Shown here: positions 1-6,130 of the stretch, piece after piece
Layout: each line of letters begins with the position of its first letter
Position numbering within the stretch: the stretch's first letter is position 1
NCBI GenBank assembly: GCA_029260675.1
Contig: JAJDCV010000196.1
Span: forward strand, 1-10,328
Source: Phycisphaeraceae bacterium
Lineage (GTDB): Bacteria > Planctomycetota > Phycisphaerae > Phycisphaerales > Phycisphaeraceae
Direction of reading: 5' to 3'
Length of the DNA: 10,328 nt
Notes under the pieces: generated by a model
What the model was told of the DNA's origin: nothing
The model's input: only the letters and a program-made list of their open reading frames with translations
Databases searched by the model: none
Translations under genes and position numbers: made by a program

Positions 1-437
1 TTGTAAACCTTTGGGTAGGGCTCGGAGAACGATCCGAATATCTCACGCCACTTCTTGCGCCGATGCAGCCGGTACGCGGTATCCAGGCAGTGGCCGGCCT
101 CGTGACGCAGGATCCGGGCGCACTGCGTCTCGCTGCCGCCCTCGACCTCGAGCATCCGGGACTTCTCCAGCTTCGCCAGCCTCGGGTGCGCCAGGTAGAA
201 CGGCAGTGCGATACCCGGCACCCCGTCCGGGCTGAACCACTCGCTGGACAGCCAGACGTGCGGCCGAAAACCGATCCCCTTCTGATCCAACTCGTCATAC
301 AGCCGCTTCACCCGCCGCTTCAAGGACGGTCGATCCACGCTCAGACCCAGGTCACACAGACGAAGATCGAGCAACGCCTCATCGTCCATATAGGAGAGCC
401 GCCGCGTCGTAACCTTGGTTTTTGTCTTCCTTGGCAT
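1..437 (-). CDS. Putative zinc metallopeptidase, HEXXH type, C-terminus cut by window edge
   Basis: The reading frame is open from an ATG at 437 to the left edge, giving 145 residues with no stop. Seen: a basic N-terminus (MPRKTKTK), a central stretch FRPHVWLSSEWFSPDGVPGI (residues 57-76), then PFYLAHPRL, and RHEAGH at 111-116 followed by CLDTAYRLHRRKKW and FGSFSEPYP. HEAGH is an HEXXH zinc-binding and catalytic motif. The whole arrangement matches, from memory, a bacterial family annotated as putative zinc-binding metallopeptidase, whose substrate is not known to me. There is no signal peptide, so it is probably cytoplasmic. A second in-frame ATG lies 9 bases upstream (446) with a modest GGGAAG before it, so the true start could be either. 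The third zinc ligand would lie beyond the window. Monocistronic as far as visible; the receiver-like gene ends 193 bp upstream on the same strand. Confidence 0.75.
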   Translation of the reverse strand, partial: MPRKTKTKVTTRRLSYMDDEALLDLRLCDLGLSVDRPSLKRRVKRLYDELDQKGIGFRPHVWLSSEWFSPDGVPGIALPFYLAHPRLAKLEKSRMLEVEGGSETQCARILRHEAGHCLDTAYRLHRRKKWREIFGSFSEPYPKVY

Positions 438-630
438 CGAGCCCATCCCGCTTCCCGATCGTGTCGCGTTTCCACGGCGAAAAGACGTGCCCGCCGTGCC
501 GGGATGATCATATTCGAGGAAGCCGGGGCGTGCTGTGCCCGTTGCGTATCCCAGCGGGAAGCTGGGCCCGATACAGAGCCTTAGACACACCCAGTCACTG
601 TCCGGGAGACAGGATCCGTCTTCGCCCGCG

Positions 631-1020
631 TCAAACCAAGGCCTGGAGTTTCCGCACCGTCTGCGGCTGCCCCAGCTCATTTTTCCCAAATCCCTCAAGA
701 GCCCCGGCCTGTACGGCCTTGGCCTGGGCGTCGGGGTAGTTGGAGATCAGCATCATCAAGGGGGGTGTGCCGCCATCAGATAGATCGGCGACCAGGTCAA
801 CACCCGACCCCGTAGCAAAACGCCCGTCCAACACGCGGTTGATCAGCATCAACACGTCAGGCCCTGAATGTACGTTCAGGCCGGCGGTGTCATACGCCGA
901 TTCGATCGCGATACCCGGGAGTGCCGCTGAGACCGCCCGGCTGATCGAAGCCTGGTCAAACCCACAATGCCCGACCAGAACCACTTTCGTAATCCCCTTT
1001 TGACCTTCTTCACGCTCCAT
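631..1020 (-). CDS. Stand-alone degenerate response-regulator receiver (CheY-like) protein
   Basis: 129 residues, about the length of one receiver domain, with no output domain. The (beta/alpha)5 pattern is readable: beta-1 TKVVLVG (11-17), beta-3 DVLMLIN (55-61), beta-4 PLMMLISNYP (87-96), and FGKNELGQP (111-119) near the end. Aligning by eye, the usual acidic pair after beta-1 is replaced by GHCG, the phosphorylated Asp is replaced by Asn61, while the switch Ser/Thr (Ser93) and the invariant Lys (Lys113) are kept. It therefore probably cannot be phosphorylated in the standard way and may act by protein-protein contact. The start at 1020 is backed by AGGAG nine bases upstream. No histidine kinase lies nearby. 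The fold call is good; partner and role are unknown. Confidence 0.7.
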   Translation of the reverse strand: MEREEGQKGITKVVLVGHCGFDQASISRAVSAALPGIAIESAYDTAGLNVHSGPDVLMLINRVLDGRFATGSGVDLVADLSDGGTPPLMMLISNYPDAQAKAVQAGALEGFGKNELGQPQTVRKLQALV

Positions 1021-1029
1021 GCCGTTAGA

Positions 1030-1034
1030 CTCCT
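1030..1034 (-). promoter_or_regulatory. Shine-Dalgarno site of the receiver-like gene
   Basis: Reads AGGAG on the minus strand, nine bases before the ATG at 1020. It supports that start codon. Confidence 0.6.
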
Positions 1035-1064
1035 GTCTTGCTGTATTTTCTTCTCGAACTAAGA

Positions 1065-1093
1065 GATATTGGATATTACCACGTACCTGTCAA
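1065..1093 (-). promoter_or_regulatory. Candidate sigma-70-type promoter for the receiver-like gene
   Basis: On the minus strand a perfect TTGACA (-35, at 1088-1093) is followed after 16-17 bases by CAATAT/AATATC (-10, at 1065-1071), a weak match to TATAAT. The surrounding DNA (about 1045-1140) is much more AT-rich than the coding regions. The implied leader is about 40 bases long and carries the AGGAG site. The -35 is convincing; the -10 is not. Confidence 0.4.
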
Positions 1094-1214
1094 TAAAAGT
1101 CAGAATAAATTAATACCTGCTGTATAGGTAATGGAATAACTCCGAACCCTCATGGATTATGCCATCAGCCATGGGTTAATCCCTACTAAGGCTACCTGTA
1201 TTGCCACCCCCCTC

Positions 1215-1256
1215 AGGTCCGCACGAGGAAAACCCCACCCTCTGCGGACCTCTTTT
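1215..1256 (+). terminator. Intrinsic terminator with no gene in front of it
   Basis: AGGTCCGCA (1215-1223) pairs perfectly with TGCGGACCT (1243-1251). After a one-base bulge the stem continues as GAGG (1225-1228) with CCTC (1239-1242), leaving a 10-base loop. CTTTTAT follows at 1252, so the signal works on the plus strand; on the minus strand the hairpin is followed by G-rich sequence. Both neighbouring genes are on the minus strand, so it does not end either of them. It may end a short unannotated plus-strand transcript starting somewhere in 1075-1150, but I cannot place its promoter. Confidence 0.65.
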
Positions 1257-1319
1257 ATGCGCAGCACACGTCCAGGCCCCCGCCATACCTATGAGATCGA
1301 CATGGGTCAGGCCCCCGGG

Positions 1320-2033
1320 TTATGCCCCCGGGCAGTGCTCCAGCACCAGTTCGCGCATCTCCAGCATCGCAGCCATATCGGCCTGCTGGCCGAGGCGATC
1401 AAACATCCCCATCAGGTTCTGGATGATGCGTAAGAGCCACTGCTGGTGGCTCGCCGGCGACAGGGCGTCGTCCGGCATTGGGGCGTCGCCGATGGCCTTG
1501 CGGCAGACCGCCAGCGCCTCGTCGGGGGTGAGCATCCGCCCGGCGTCGAACGGATCAATGATCGTCACCGCACGCACCGCCTGATCGGTCGCCGAACCGT
1601 CCACACCGACCATGAAGTGTCCTGGGGCGTTGATCCCGAAAACCGGGACACCCAGGGGCTCAACCACGCTCTTGTAGATCAGCGACAAGGTGATCGGCAG
1701 CCCCCTGCCGGTCCGCATCACCACGGGGAGGTAGCTGTTGCGTGGGTTGTGGTAATCCGCGCGGTTGCCTTTGAAGCCGCGTTCCTCGAACAGGACGTCG
1801 TGGGCGTGGGCCATCACCGCCCGGGGGTGTGAGCTCTTGATCCGCCGGTCGATCTTCGCGGTCAGTTCGTGGACCTGAGATTCGACCGCGTCGGGGTCCG
1901 CACGGTCCATCTCGTGCATCGACACCGCCACCGCTGCGCACAGCAGCCCCCGCGTTGTATCTAACATCGGCAGGTGCTCGGCCAGGCAGGCGTATGCACG
2001 CTTGTTGCAGTGACTGGGGCGGTGGGTGACCAT
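1320..2033 (-). CDS. SirB1-family transglutaminase-like protein
   Basis: 237 residues from the chosen start. The core is typical of the SirB1/transglutaminase-like family: RGFKGNRADYHNPRNSYL (85-102), GLPITLSLIY (111-120), APGHF (136-140) and IIDPF (158-162), followed by a helical TPR-like tail (about 190-233). The His of GHF and Asp of DPF sit where a cysteine-protease-like fold has its His and Asp; a Ser (NSYL) stands where Cys might be expected, so enzymatic activity is uncertain. The biochemical role of the family is not established. Start choice: the ATG at 2033 has GAGG six bases upstream; an ATG at 2039 has GAGG abutting it, and a GTG at 2072 would add 13 residues with no clear ribosome site. 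The stop sits between two direct copies of GCCCCCGGG (1311-1319, 1324-1332) that could pair as a 6-bp hairpin over the stop. Confidence 0.82.
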   Translation of the reverse strand: MVTHRPSHCNKRAYACLAEHLPMLDTTRGLLCAAVAVSMHEMDRADPDAVESQVHELTAKIDRRIKSSHPRAVMAHAHDVLFEERGFKGNRADYHNPRNSYLPVVMRTGRGLPITLSLIYKSVVEPLGVPVFGINAPGHFMVGVDGSATDQAVRAVTIIDPFDAGRMLTPDEALAVCRKAIGDAPMPDDALSPASHQQWLLRIIQNLMGMFDRLGQQADMAAMLEMRELVLEHCPGA

Positions 2034-2290
2034 CTCCATCCTCAATCGGGAACCACGACCCGCAACCGGCACACATCCCCGAGACGGCCGGGTCTATCAG
2101 GCCAAAGTTTTTCCATAGATGCAGGCATCACTCAACGGCAGCCACACACCGACGGGTCCATCTTACCCGGTCACGCGGTTCTGTGAAGCGGGCCGCCGGG
2201 GGGACGCAGATTCAGGTATCCGCTATCATGGTCGGACTAAACCGGTCGTGAATCCCGGCTATACAAATTCTTCATAAATGGAATCGCCAG

Positions 2291-3088
2291 ATGAATCCCC
2301 TGACACCCCTGCGTATGACCGTCCTGTGCCTGATTTCACTGACCCTGCCGGTTTCGGCAACCGCACAGGACCAAGCCCCGGCGACACAACCCGGCGCTGC
2401 CACACAACCCGACACGGCGACCCAAGCCGATGCCGCGACCCAGCCCGAGGAGGCGGCACAGGAGTCCTACCATGCTGGCATGCCCCCCGCTGCCAGCAAG
2501 GAGGATGTTAGCTTCTCGATCGGCTACACCATCGGCGCGGACATGGCTCAGCGCGGCGTGGAAATCGACGCCGACGAACTTGCGCAGGGTATCCGGGCGG
2601 GCCTAGGGGTGAATGAGAGCAGGCTCACGCCCGAGCAGATCCAGCAGTGCCTTTTCAGCTTCCAGATGCAGATGCAACAGCAGCAGTTTGCCCAGGCCAA
2701 GGGAAACTTCGACGCGGGGCTTGCCTACCTGAATCAGAATAGCACGCAGGAAGGCGTGACCGTCACCGAAAGCGGGCTTCAGTACCGGGTGATCGCGTCG
2801 GGCGATGGGGCGACCCCCTCGATCGACGACGAGGTCGCGGCTCGGTACCGGGGCACCCTGATCGATGGCACGGAATTCGACAGTTCCCCAGGTGAAGAAG
2901 CCGTGGCGTTTCCTGTGAATCGCGTGATCCCCGGTTGGGTCGAAGCCCTGCAGATGATGAAGGTCGGCGACAAGTGGGAACTGGTGATCCCCTCGGAACT
3001 GGCCTACGGCGAGGGCGGCGCCCCCCAAGGAAACATCGGCCCCAACGAAGTGCTGATCTTCGAGATCGAGCTGGTTGAGATCAAGTAA
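2291..3088 (+). CDS. Exported FKBP-type peptidyl-prolyl cis-trans isomerase (FkpA/Mip-like)
   Basis: 265 residues. It likely speeds cis-trans isomerisation of X-Pro bonds in proteins outside the cytoplasm. An N-terminal signal peptide (hydrophobic residues about 10-21, likely cut after SATAQ near 26) is followed by a low-complexity linker of four ATQ hexads (31-54). Residues 71-150 match the helical N-terminal dimerisation segment of Mip/FkpA proteins (SFSIGYTIGADMAQRGVEID, then a Gln-rich helix near 125-135). The FKBP domain spans about 155-265, with SGLQYRVI, YRGTLIDGTEFDSS (186-199), VIPGWVEAL (212-220), ELAYGEGG (236-243) and FEIELVEIK; the pocket residues Tyr186, Phe197, Asp198, Trp217, Tyr239 and Phe257 are present. 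There is no lipobox Cys. The start has only a weak GGAA upstream. A hydrolase gene follows after 44 bp on the same strand, probably in one transcript. Confidence 0.9.
   Translation: MNPLTPLRMTVLCLISLTLPVSATAQDQAPATQPGAATQPDTATQADAATQPEEAAQESYHAGMPPAASKEDVSFSIGYTIGADMAQRGVEIDADELAQGIRAGLGVNESRLTPEQIQQCLFSFQMQMQQQQFAQAKGNFDAGLAYLNQNSTQEGVTVTESGLQYRVIASGDGATPSIDDEVAARYRGTLIDGTEFDSSPGEEAVAFPVNRVIPGWVEALQMMKVGDKWELVIPSELAYGEGGAPQGNIGPNEVLIFEIELVEIK
2381..2452 (+). repeat. Four tandem 18-bp units encoding ATQ hexads
   Basis: Residues 31-54 of the FKBP protein read ATQPGA, ATQPDT, ATQADA, ATQPEE: four in-frame hexads, each 18 bases. The DNA units differ mainly at third positions, so the array is an old or selected linker and not a fresh slippage product. 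It joins the signal peptide to the dimerisation segment. Confidence 0.8.
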
Positions 3089-3121
3089 GACTCGGCCTCC
3101 TTGATCAGGACAACCACACCC

Positions 3122-3127
3122 GGGAGG
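3122..3127 (+). promoter_or_regulatory. Shine-Dalgarno site that fixes a GTG start
   Basis: GGGAGG lies five bases before the GTG at 3133. It decides the hydrolase start, since no ATG is available at a suitable distance. Confidence 0.7.
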
Positions 3128-3132
3128 CGGAC

Positions 3133-3846
3133 GTGAAACGCTATATCCCCGCGCGGATCGTTATGTTCCCGGGCCTCGGTGCAGATCCCAGGATGTTCGA
3201 CCGTCAGAAGCGGGTGTTCGGAAACGATCTGGAGTGCCCCGCTTGGCTGTCGCCGTACACGGATGAACCGTTCGACGATTACGCGCGCCGCTGGGCAAAG
3301 CAGCTTGAGCCCAATCCAGGCGATGACCGGCCGCTGTTCCTGGGCGGGGTGTCGTTCGGCGGGATGGTCGCCATGCAGATGGCGCGTCACCTGAACACAC
3401 GGGCGGTGATCCTCATCGGCAGTTGCCGATCATGCGCCGCCAAACCGCCACGCTGGCAGGTGGCCAAGCGGATCGGTGACCTGATCCCAGACCGGTTGCT
3501 GGGCCGGCGTGTCCTCGCCGCTGCGGCGTTGTGGGTCTCAGTGCTGGATCGGTTGGACGACAAACACCGCGCACTGTTGGTAAGGATGGCCGCCGACTCC
3601 GATCCGCGGCGCATCCGCTGGTCCGGACACGCCTGCGCTGCGTGGGATCTCGACAGCGCGGGCATGCCCGGGTTCCCAGCGATTCACCAGATCCACGGCC
3701 GACACGACGCGGTCATCCCACTACACACAGGCGATCCTGACGCCGTCATCCCCGACGGCAGGCACCTGATCCATTTCTCCCATCCGCACACCGTCAACCG
3801 ATTCATCATGGGCGTCGTCCGTCGTCATGCCGACCATGAATCCTAA
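3133..3846 (+). CDS. Alpha/beta-hydrolase fold protein
   Basis: 237 residues starting at GTG with a strong ribosome site. Seen: MFPGLGADPRMF (11-22), an HG/oxyanion-type loop; the nucleophile elbow GVSFGG (72-77) with Ser74; HGRHDAVIP (188-196) with Asp192 as likely acid; and GRHLIH (209-214) with His211 as likely base. Order and spacing fit a complete Ser-Asp-His triad, so it is probably an active hydrolase or esterase. The substrate cannot be read from the sequence. No signal peptide is seen, so it is probably cytoplasmic. It lies 44 bp after the FKBP gene on the same strand, which suggests co-transcription, but the two products act in different compartments and the pairing need not be functional. 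A GC-rich hairpin follows five bases after the stop. Confidence 0.82.
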   Translation: MKRYIPARIVMFPGLGADPRMFDRQKRVFGNDLECPAWLSPYTDEPFDDYARRWAKQLEPNPGDDRPLFLGGVSFGGMVAMQMARHLNTRAVILIGSCRSCAAKPPRWQVAKRIGDLIPDRLLGRRVLAAAALWVSVLDRLDDKHRALLVRMAADSDPRRIRWSGHACAAWDLDSAGMPGFPAIHQIHGRHDAVIPLHTGDPDAVIPDGRHLIHFSHPHTVNRFIMGVVRRHADHES

Positions 3847-3851
3847 TACTT

Positions 3852-3887
3852 GCGAGGGCGCGCCACCCCTCCAATGGCGCGCCTCGC
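3852..3887 (+). terminator. GC-rich hairpin after the FKBP-hydrolase unit
   Basis: GCGAGGGCGCGCC (3852-3864) pairs with GGCGCGCCTCGC (3876-3887): a 12-bp stem with a single G bulge and an 11-base loop, placed just after the hydrolase stop. There is no T run on either side, so it is not a textbook intrinsic terminator. It may end transcription with Rho, or protect the 3' end of the message. The rest of the gap to 4057 shows no gene. Confidence 0.4.
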
Positions 3888-3994
3888 GGGTGACCAAGCC
3901 CCGGCCTCTTCCGAAAGCATCTCGCCCGCCAGACACACGAGAAACGTAGATACCTCGCTGGACGTGGATACACGCCCACCCCGTGGTGCTTCAT

Positions 3995-4024
3995 GTACTA
4001 AATTTAGCTGGTTCCGCCGCTAAA
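3995..4024 (-). terminator. Weak candidate terminator for the HspQ-like gene
   Basis: On the minus strand TTTAGC (4019-4024) and GCTAAA (4003-4008) form a 6-bp stem with a 10-base loop, followed by TTTAG. It begins about 34 bases after the stop of the HspQ-like gene. The stem is AT-rich and the T run short, so it is only a candidate. It overlaps a palindrome, CTAAATTTAG. Confidence 0.25.
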
Positions 4025-4057
4025 GAATAAGAGCCATCAACATCAAACAAAGACAGT

Positions 4058-4501
4058 TCACGCTTCAAACGTAGGCCAAAGCTCCGCGTTACGCCGGTAG
4101 CCCAGCGAGTCGATCCCTTCAAAGAAATGCTGGATCAAAGGGTGGTCGATCTGCCCGCCCGTCGCATCGGCGATCAGGTTTTCCTGGGCCGCGTAGGTGT
4201 TGATCGTCGAGCCGTGCACCAGGACGTGGTACCAGGGCTGATCCCGCTCGGGGTGTGACGGGTTGGCGTGATACCATTCGTCGTCGGCGTGGCAGCTCAT
4301 ATCGAAATCCACCACGACGCCGCGGTACCCGTAGCGCCGGTGCCTGACAAGCGTGCCGGGCATAAACAGAGGCAATTCATCGGGGAAATAGTCGGGGACC
4401 TCGAACCGCTGACCATCGGCCTGCGGGTCGCCATAGAGATCGTCCTGCGGATCGTGGTCCGGATCGTAATCAGGCGTCGGGTTGGGGTCGGAGTTGTGCA
4501 T
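4058..4501 (-). CDS. HspQ / YccV-like (hemimethylated-DNA-binding-type domain) protein
   Basis: 147 residues. Residues 47-127 match the YccV/HspQ domain: MPGTLVRHRRYGYRGVVVDF (47-66), then DDEWYHANP, RDQPWYHVLVHGS (86-98), TYAAQENLI (102-110) and IDHPLIQHFFEG (118-129). In E. coli, HspQ is a small heat-shock protein linked to Lon-dependent proteolysis, and the domain was first described as binding hemimethylated DNA; which role applies here is unknown. The N-terminal 40 residues are extra relative to E. coli HspQ, rich in Asp and Pro (DYDPDHDPQDD) and probably disordered. The start at 4501 is fixed by AAGGAG seven bases upstream; an in-frame ATG 60 bases further upstream would bury this site inside the gene and is rejected. 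No sigma-32-like promoter or CIRCE element was seen upstream. Confidence 0.87.
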   Translation of the reverse strand: MHNSDPNPTPDYDPDHDPQDDLYGDPQADGQRFEVPDYFPDELPLFMPGTLVRHRRYGYRGVVVDFDMSCHADDEWYHANPSHPERDQPWYHVLVHGSTINTYAAQENLIADATGGQIDHPLIQHFFEGIDSLGYRRNAELWPTFEA

Positions 4502-4508
4502 GTCGGTA

Positions 4509-4514
4509 CTCCTT
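4509..4514 (-). promoter_or_regulatory. Shine-Dalgarno site that decides the HspQ-like start
   Basis: Minus-strand AAGGAG, seven bases before the ATG at 4501. Near-consensus, and the best ribosome site in the window. Confidence 0.75.
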
Positions 4515-4658
4515 AATGCAACTCTCACCTTTATGATATGCGTCGATTCTGAAAAAGCCATTGAAAAGCGTGCGAAATCCGGGAAGAAGTCATGTGAGCA
4601 ACTTGCTTACCTGTCCATACAAGTGTGGTAGACGTGTGTATTTCGTTCGGTGTTTTGT

Positions 4659-4670
4659 TAAACGCGTTTA
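4659..4670. other. Perfect 12-bp palindrome, possible operator
   Basis: TAAACGCGTTTA is its own reverse complement. It lies in the AT-rich gap between the WG-repeat gene stop and the HspQ-like gene, about 160 bp upstream of the latter's start. A symmetric site with a central CG core resembles LacI-type operators in general form, but no regulator gene is nearby and chance occurrence is possible. Confidence 0.25.
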
Positions 4671-4708
4671 CTTAATTCGGTGGATTATCGTGTAGAAACA
4701 ATGCACCG

Positions 4709-5956
4709 TTAATTGTCGTGAAGCGGGAACGCCTCTTCGTAGAGATGGTCTGGCGGGTATGTTTCTGGGATCGGTTCGCGGTAGGCCGGCGGATCGACCG
4801 TGCGGTTCTGTGTCAACGTATCGAATTGCTTGATCGCTGCGCTTTCGGTGGTGCGCTTATTGATGAACCCCTTAAGCGCCTGCCGCGGGTCCCACACGGG
4901 GCTGCCGCTGATTGTGATATAGGCAAACGATGGCTCGACACCGACGCGTGCGTAGCCCCGGAAGAAAGGCCTGCCGGTCTCAAATTGTGCGTCGACCCCC
5001 TGATTCGCCACGCGGTTGATGTAGCCGACCTTGCCCGCGAGTGTGACCATGATCAGCTTATCGTCCATGTCGTCGGCGCTGTCGTAGGTGGGTTGGATCA
5101 CGAGCCGACCGGTCTTGTCGATGAAGCCCCACTTCTCGCCGATACGGACGGCGGCGATCCCGTTCGTAAAATCGCGGGCCTCATCGAACCGCGCGTCGAT
5201 CCGGAGTTTCCAGCCCCGGCCCAGGTAGCCCCACTTCTCGCCGCCGCGCACCCGTGCCAGGCCGTCGTTGAAATCACCCAGTTCAAGGACCGACCCGGAG
5301 GCGTCGGAAAACACCACCTTGCCACGCCGATCGATATAGCCCCACTGATCCGGTGAGCCTTGGGGCCCCGCCCAACTGACCGCGGCGAAGCCTTCGTGGA
5401 ACGAACGTGCCTGTGTGAATTGCAACGGGATCTCTACGTCGCCGGCCCGATTGATGTAGCCGCACAACCCGTCCACCCTCACCGCCGCGAGGCTGTCGTG
5501 GAACCGAAGCGCCCCGTCCAGGCGGACCGGGACCAATAACTTGCCCGATTTTTCGATGAACCCGAAGTGCTTGCCGTCACCCACGATGGCCCTGCCCCCG
5601 GCAAAACGGTCGGCGTAGGGGTAAACCGGCTTGAGGACCCAGCCGCCGTTGCCCTTGATATACCCGGTCTTGCCGTCCGTCACCGCGCGTGCCAGGCCGT
5701 CGTAGAAATCGTCGGCCCAGTCGAAACGGGGGAACACGACCAGTTGACCGCGTTGATTCATGTACCCCCACCAGTTGTTTACGTTGACCGGGTAGAGCGT
5801 GTCGCTCCGGCCGGGGTTTGTCAGGGTGATCAGGTCTCTGGGTTGCCAACCGACCTCGGGGCGATAATCCGGCTGCGGTCCACGCTGCATGATCTGACCG
5901 GACGACAGCCCGCATGTCAGGCCAAGGCACAAATATATAACGAAGTAATTTTTCAT
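4709..5956 (-). CDS. Exported WG-repeat protein
   Basis: 415 residues. Residues 1-20 form a Sec-type signal peptide (YFVIYLCLGLTCGLSSG, likely cut before QIMQ); the Cys at 15 lacks a good lipobox. Residues 62-320 hold eight WG-type repeats, each with [W/F/T/C/V]G[Y/F][I/M/L] followed by a G-K/Q-[L/V] strand and a D/F-x-G turn: glycines near 64, 98, 132, 166, 206, 243, 277 and 311. Spacing is mostly 34 residues, with two longer steps (40 and 37). A degenerate ninth (FAYITISG, 344-351) and the motif KGFINKRT (362-369) follow. The last 45 residues are Pro/Glu-rich without repeats. WG repeats (often annotated KWG/WG repeat) make beta-rich scaffolds; binding partners are generally unknown. The ribosome site before the ATG at 5956 is poor, but a perfect TATAAT lies about 40 bases upstream. 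Confidence 0.88.
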   Translation of the reverse strand: MKNYFVIYLCLGLTCGLSSGQIMQRGPQPDYRPEVGWQPRDLITLTNPGRSDTLYPVNVNNWWGYMNQRGQLVVFPRFDWADDFYDGLARAVTDGKTGYIKGNGGWVLKPVYPYADRFAGGRAIVGDGKHFGFIEKSGKLLVPVRLDGALRFHDSLAAVRVDGLCGYINRAGDVEIPLQFTQARSFHEGFAAVSWAGPQGSPDQWGYIDRRGKVVFSDASGSVLELGDFNDGLARVRGGEKWGYLGRGWKLRIDARFDEARDFTNGIAAVRIGEKWGFIDKTGRLVIQPTYDSADDMDDKLIMVTLAGKVGYINRVANQGVDAQFETGRPFFRGYARVGVEPSFAYITISGSPVWDPRQALKGFINKRTTESAAIKQFDTLTQNRTVDPPAYREPIPETYPPDHLYEEAFPLHDN

Positions 5957-5994
5957 CGCGATCGCCCGGCCCCGGGATGGTCAGAGATAACCTC

Positions 5995-6022
5995 ATTATA
6001 GGCGGATCGCCGGTGGTGTCCG
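5995..6022 (-). promoter_or_regulatory. Candidate sigma-70-type promoter for the WG-repeat gene
   Basis: Minus-strand TATAAT (5995-6000), exact consensus, lies 16 bases downstream of CGGACA (6017-6022), which matches TTGACA at four of six positions. The implied transcript starts near 5988, giving a leader of about 30 bases before the ATG at 5956. Confidence 0.5.
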
Positions 6023-6130
6023 GTAACACGCCACGACAAGACGTAAGCCATAAAGTTAACCTGTGCTTACACCGACAATAAGCAAGACTTCTAAGAGTCC
6101 AGGAGGAGTGCCCTGCCTGGTTATTGTTTT
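6013..6130 (+). other. Leader-like stretch with several small inverted repeats before the GGDEF-EAL gene
   Basis: On the plus strand three inverted repeats follow each other: GTGGTGT/ACGCCAC (6013-6019 with 6028-6034, one G-U pair), GTAAGC/GCTTAC (6043-6048 with 6065-6070), and CCAGG/CCTGG (6099-6103 with 6116-6120) followed by TTATTGTTTT. The last looks like a weak terminator or attenuator. I looked for the conserved parts of a c-di-GMP-I riboswitch and did not find them. Whether this stretch is transcribed with the downstream gene is unknown. Confidence 0.25.

Noticed and set aside
550..566. Perfect 6-bp hairpin CCCAGC/GCTGGG in the gap after the receiver-like gene
   Set aside because: Short stem with no T run on either strand; not enough to call a terminator. 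The 193-bp gap otherwise holds nothing I can support.
63..584. Plus-strand open frame of 173 codons
   Set aside because: It lies mainly opposite the metallopeptidase gene, has no ribosome site and low-complexity Arg/Pro/Gln-rich translation; it is a GC-driven shadow.
2166..2200. GC-rich inverted repeat (CCCGG, GCGG / CCGC, CCGGG) upstream of the FKBP gene
   Set aside because: The two arms overlap by one base when paired and the loop is asymmetric; likely chance in GC-rich DNA.
4502..4561. Longer version of the HspQ-like gene starting at 4561
   Set aside because: It would place the AAGGAG ribosome site inside the gene, and the extra residues show no family similarity.
4718..5356. Plus-strand open frame of 212 codons opposite the WG-repeat gene
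   Set aside because: The minus-strand frame shows clear repeats and a signal peptide; this frame has no motif or start signal.
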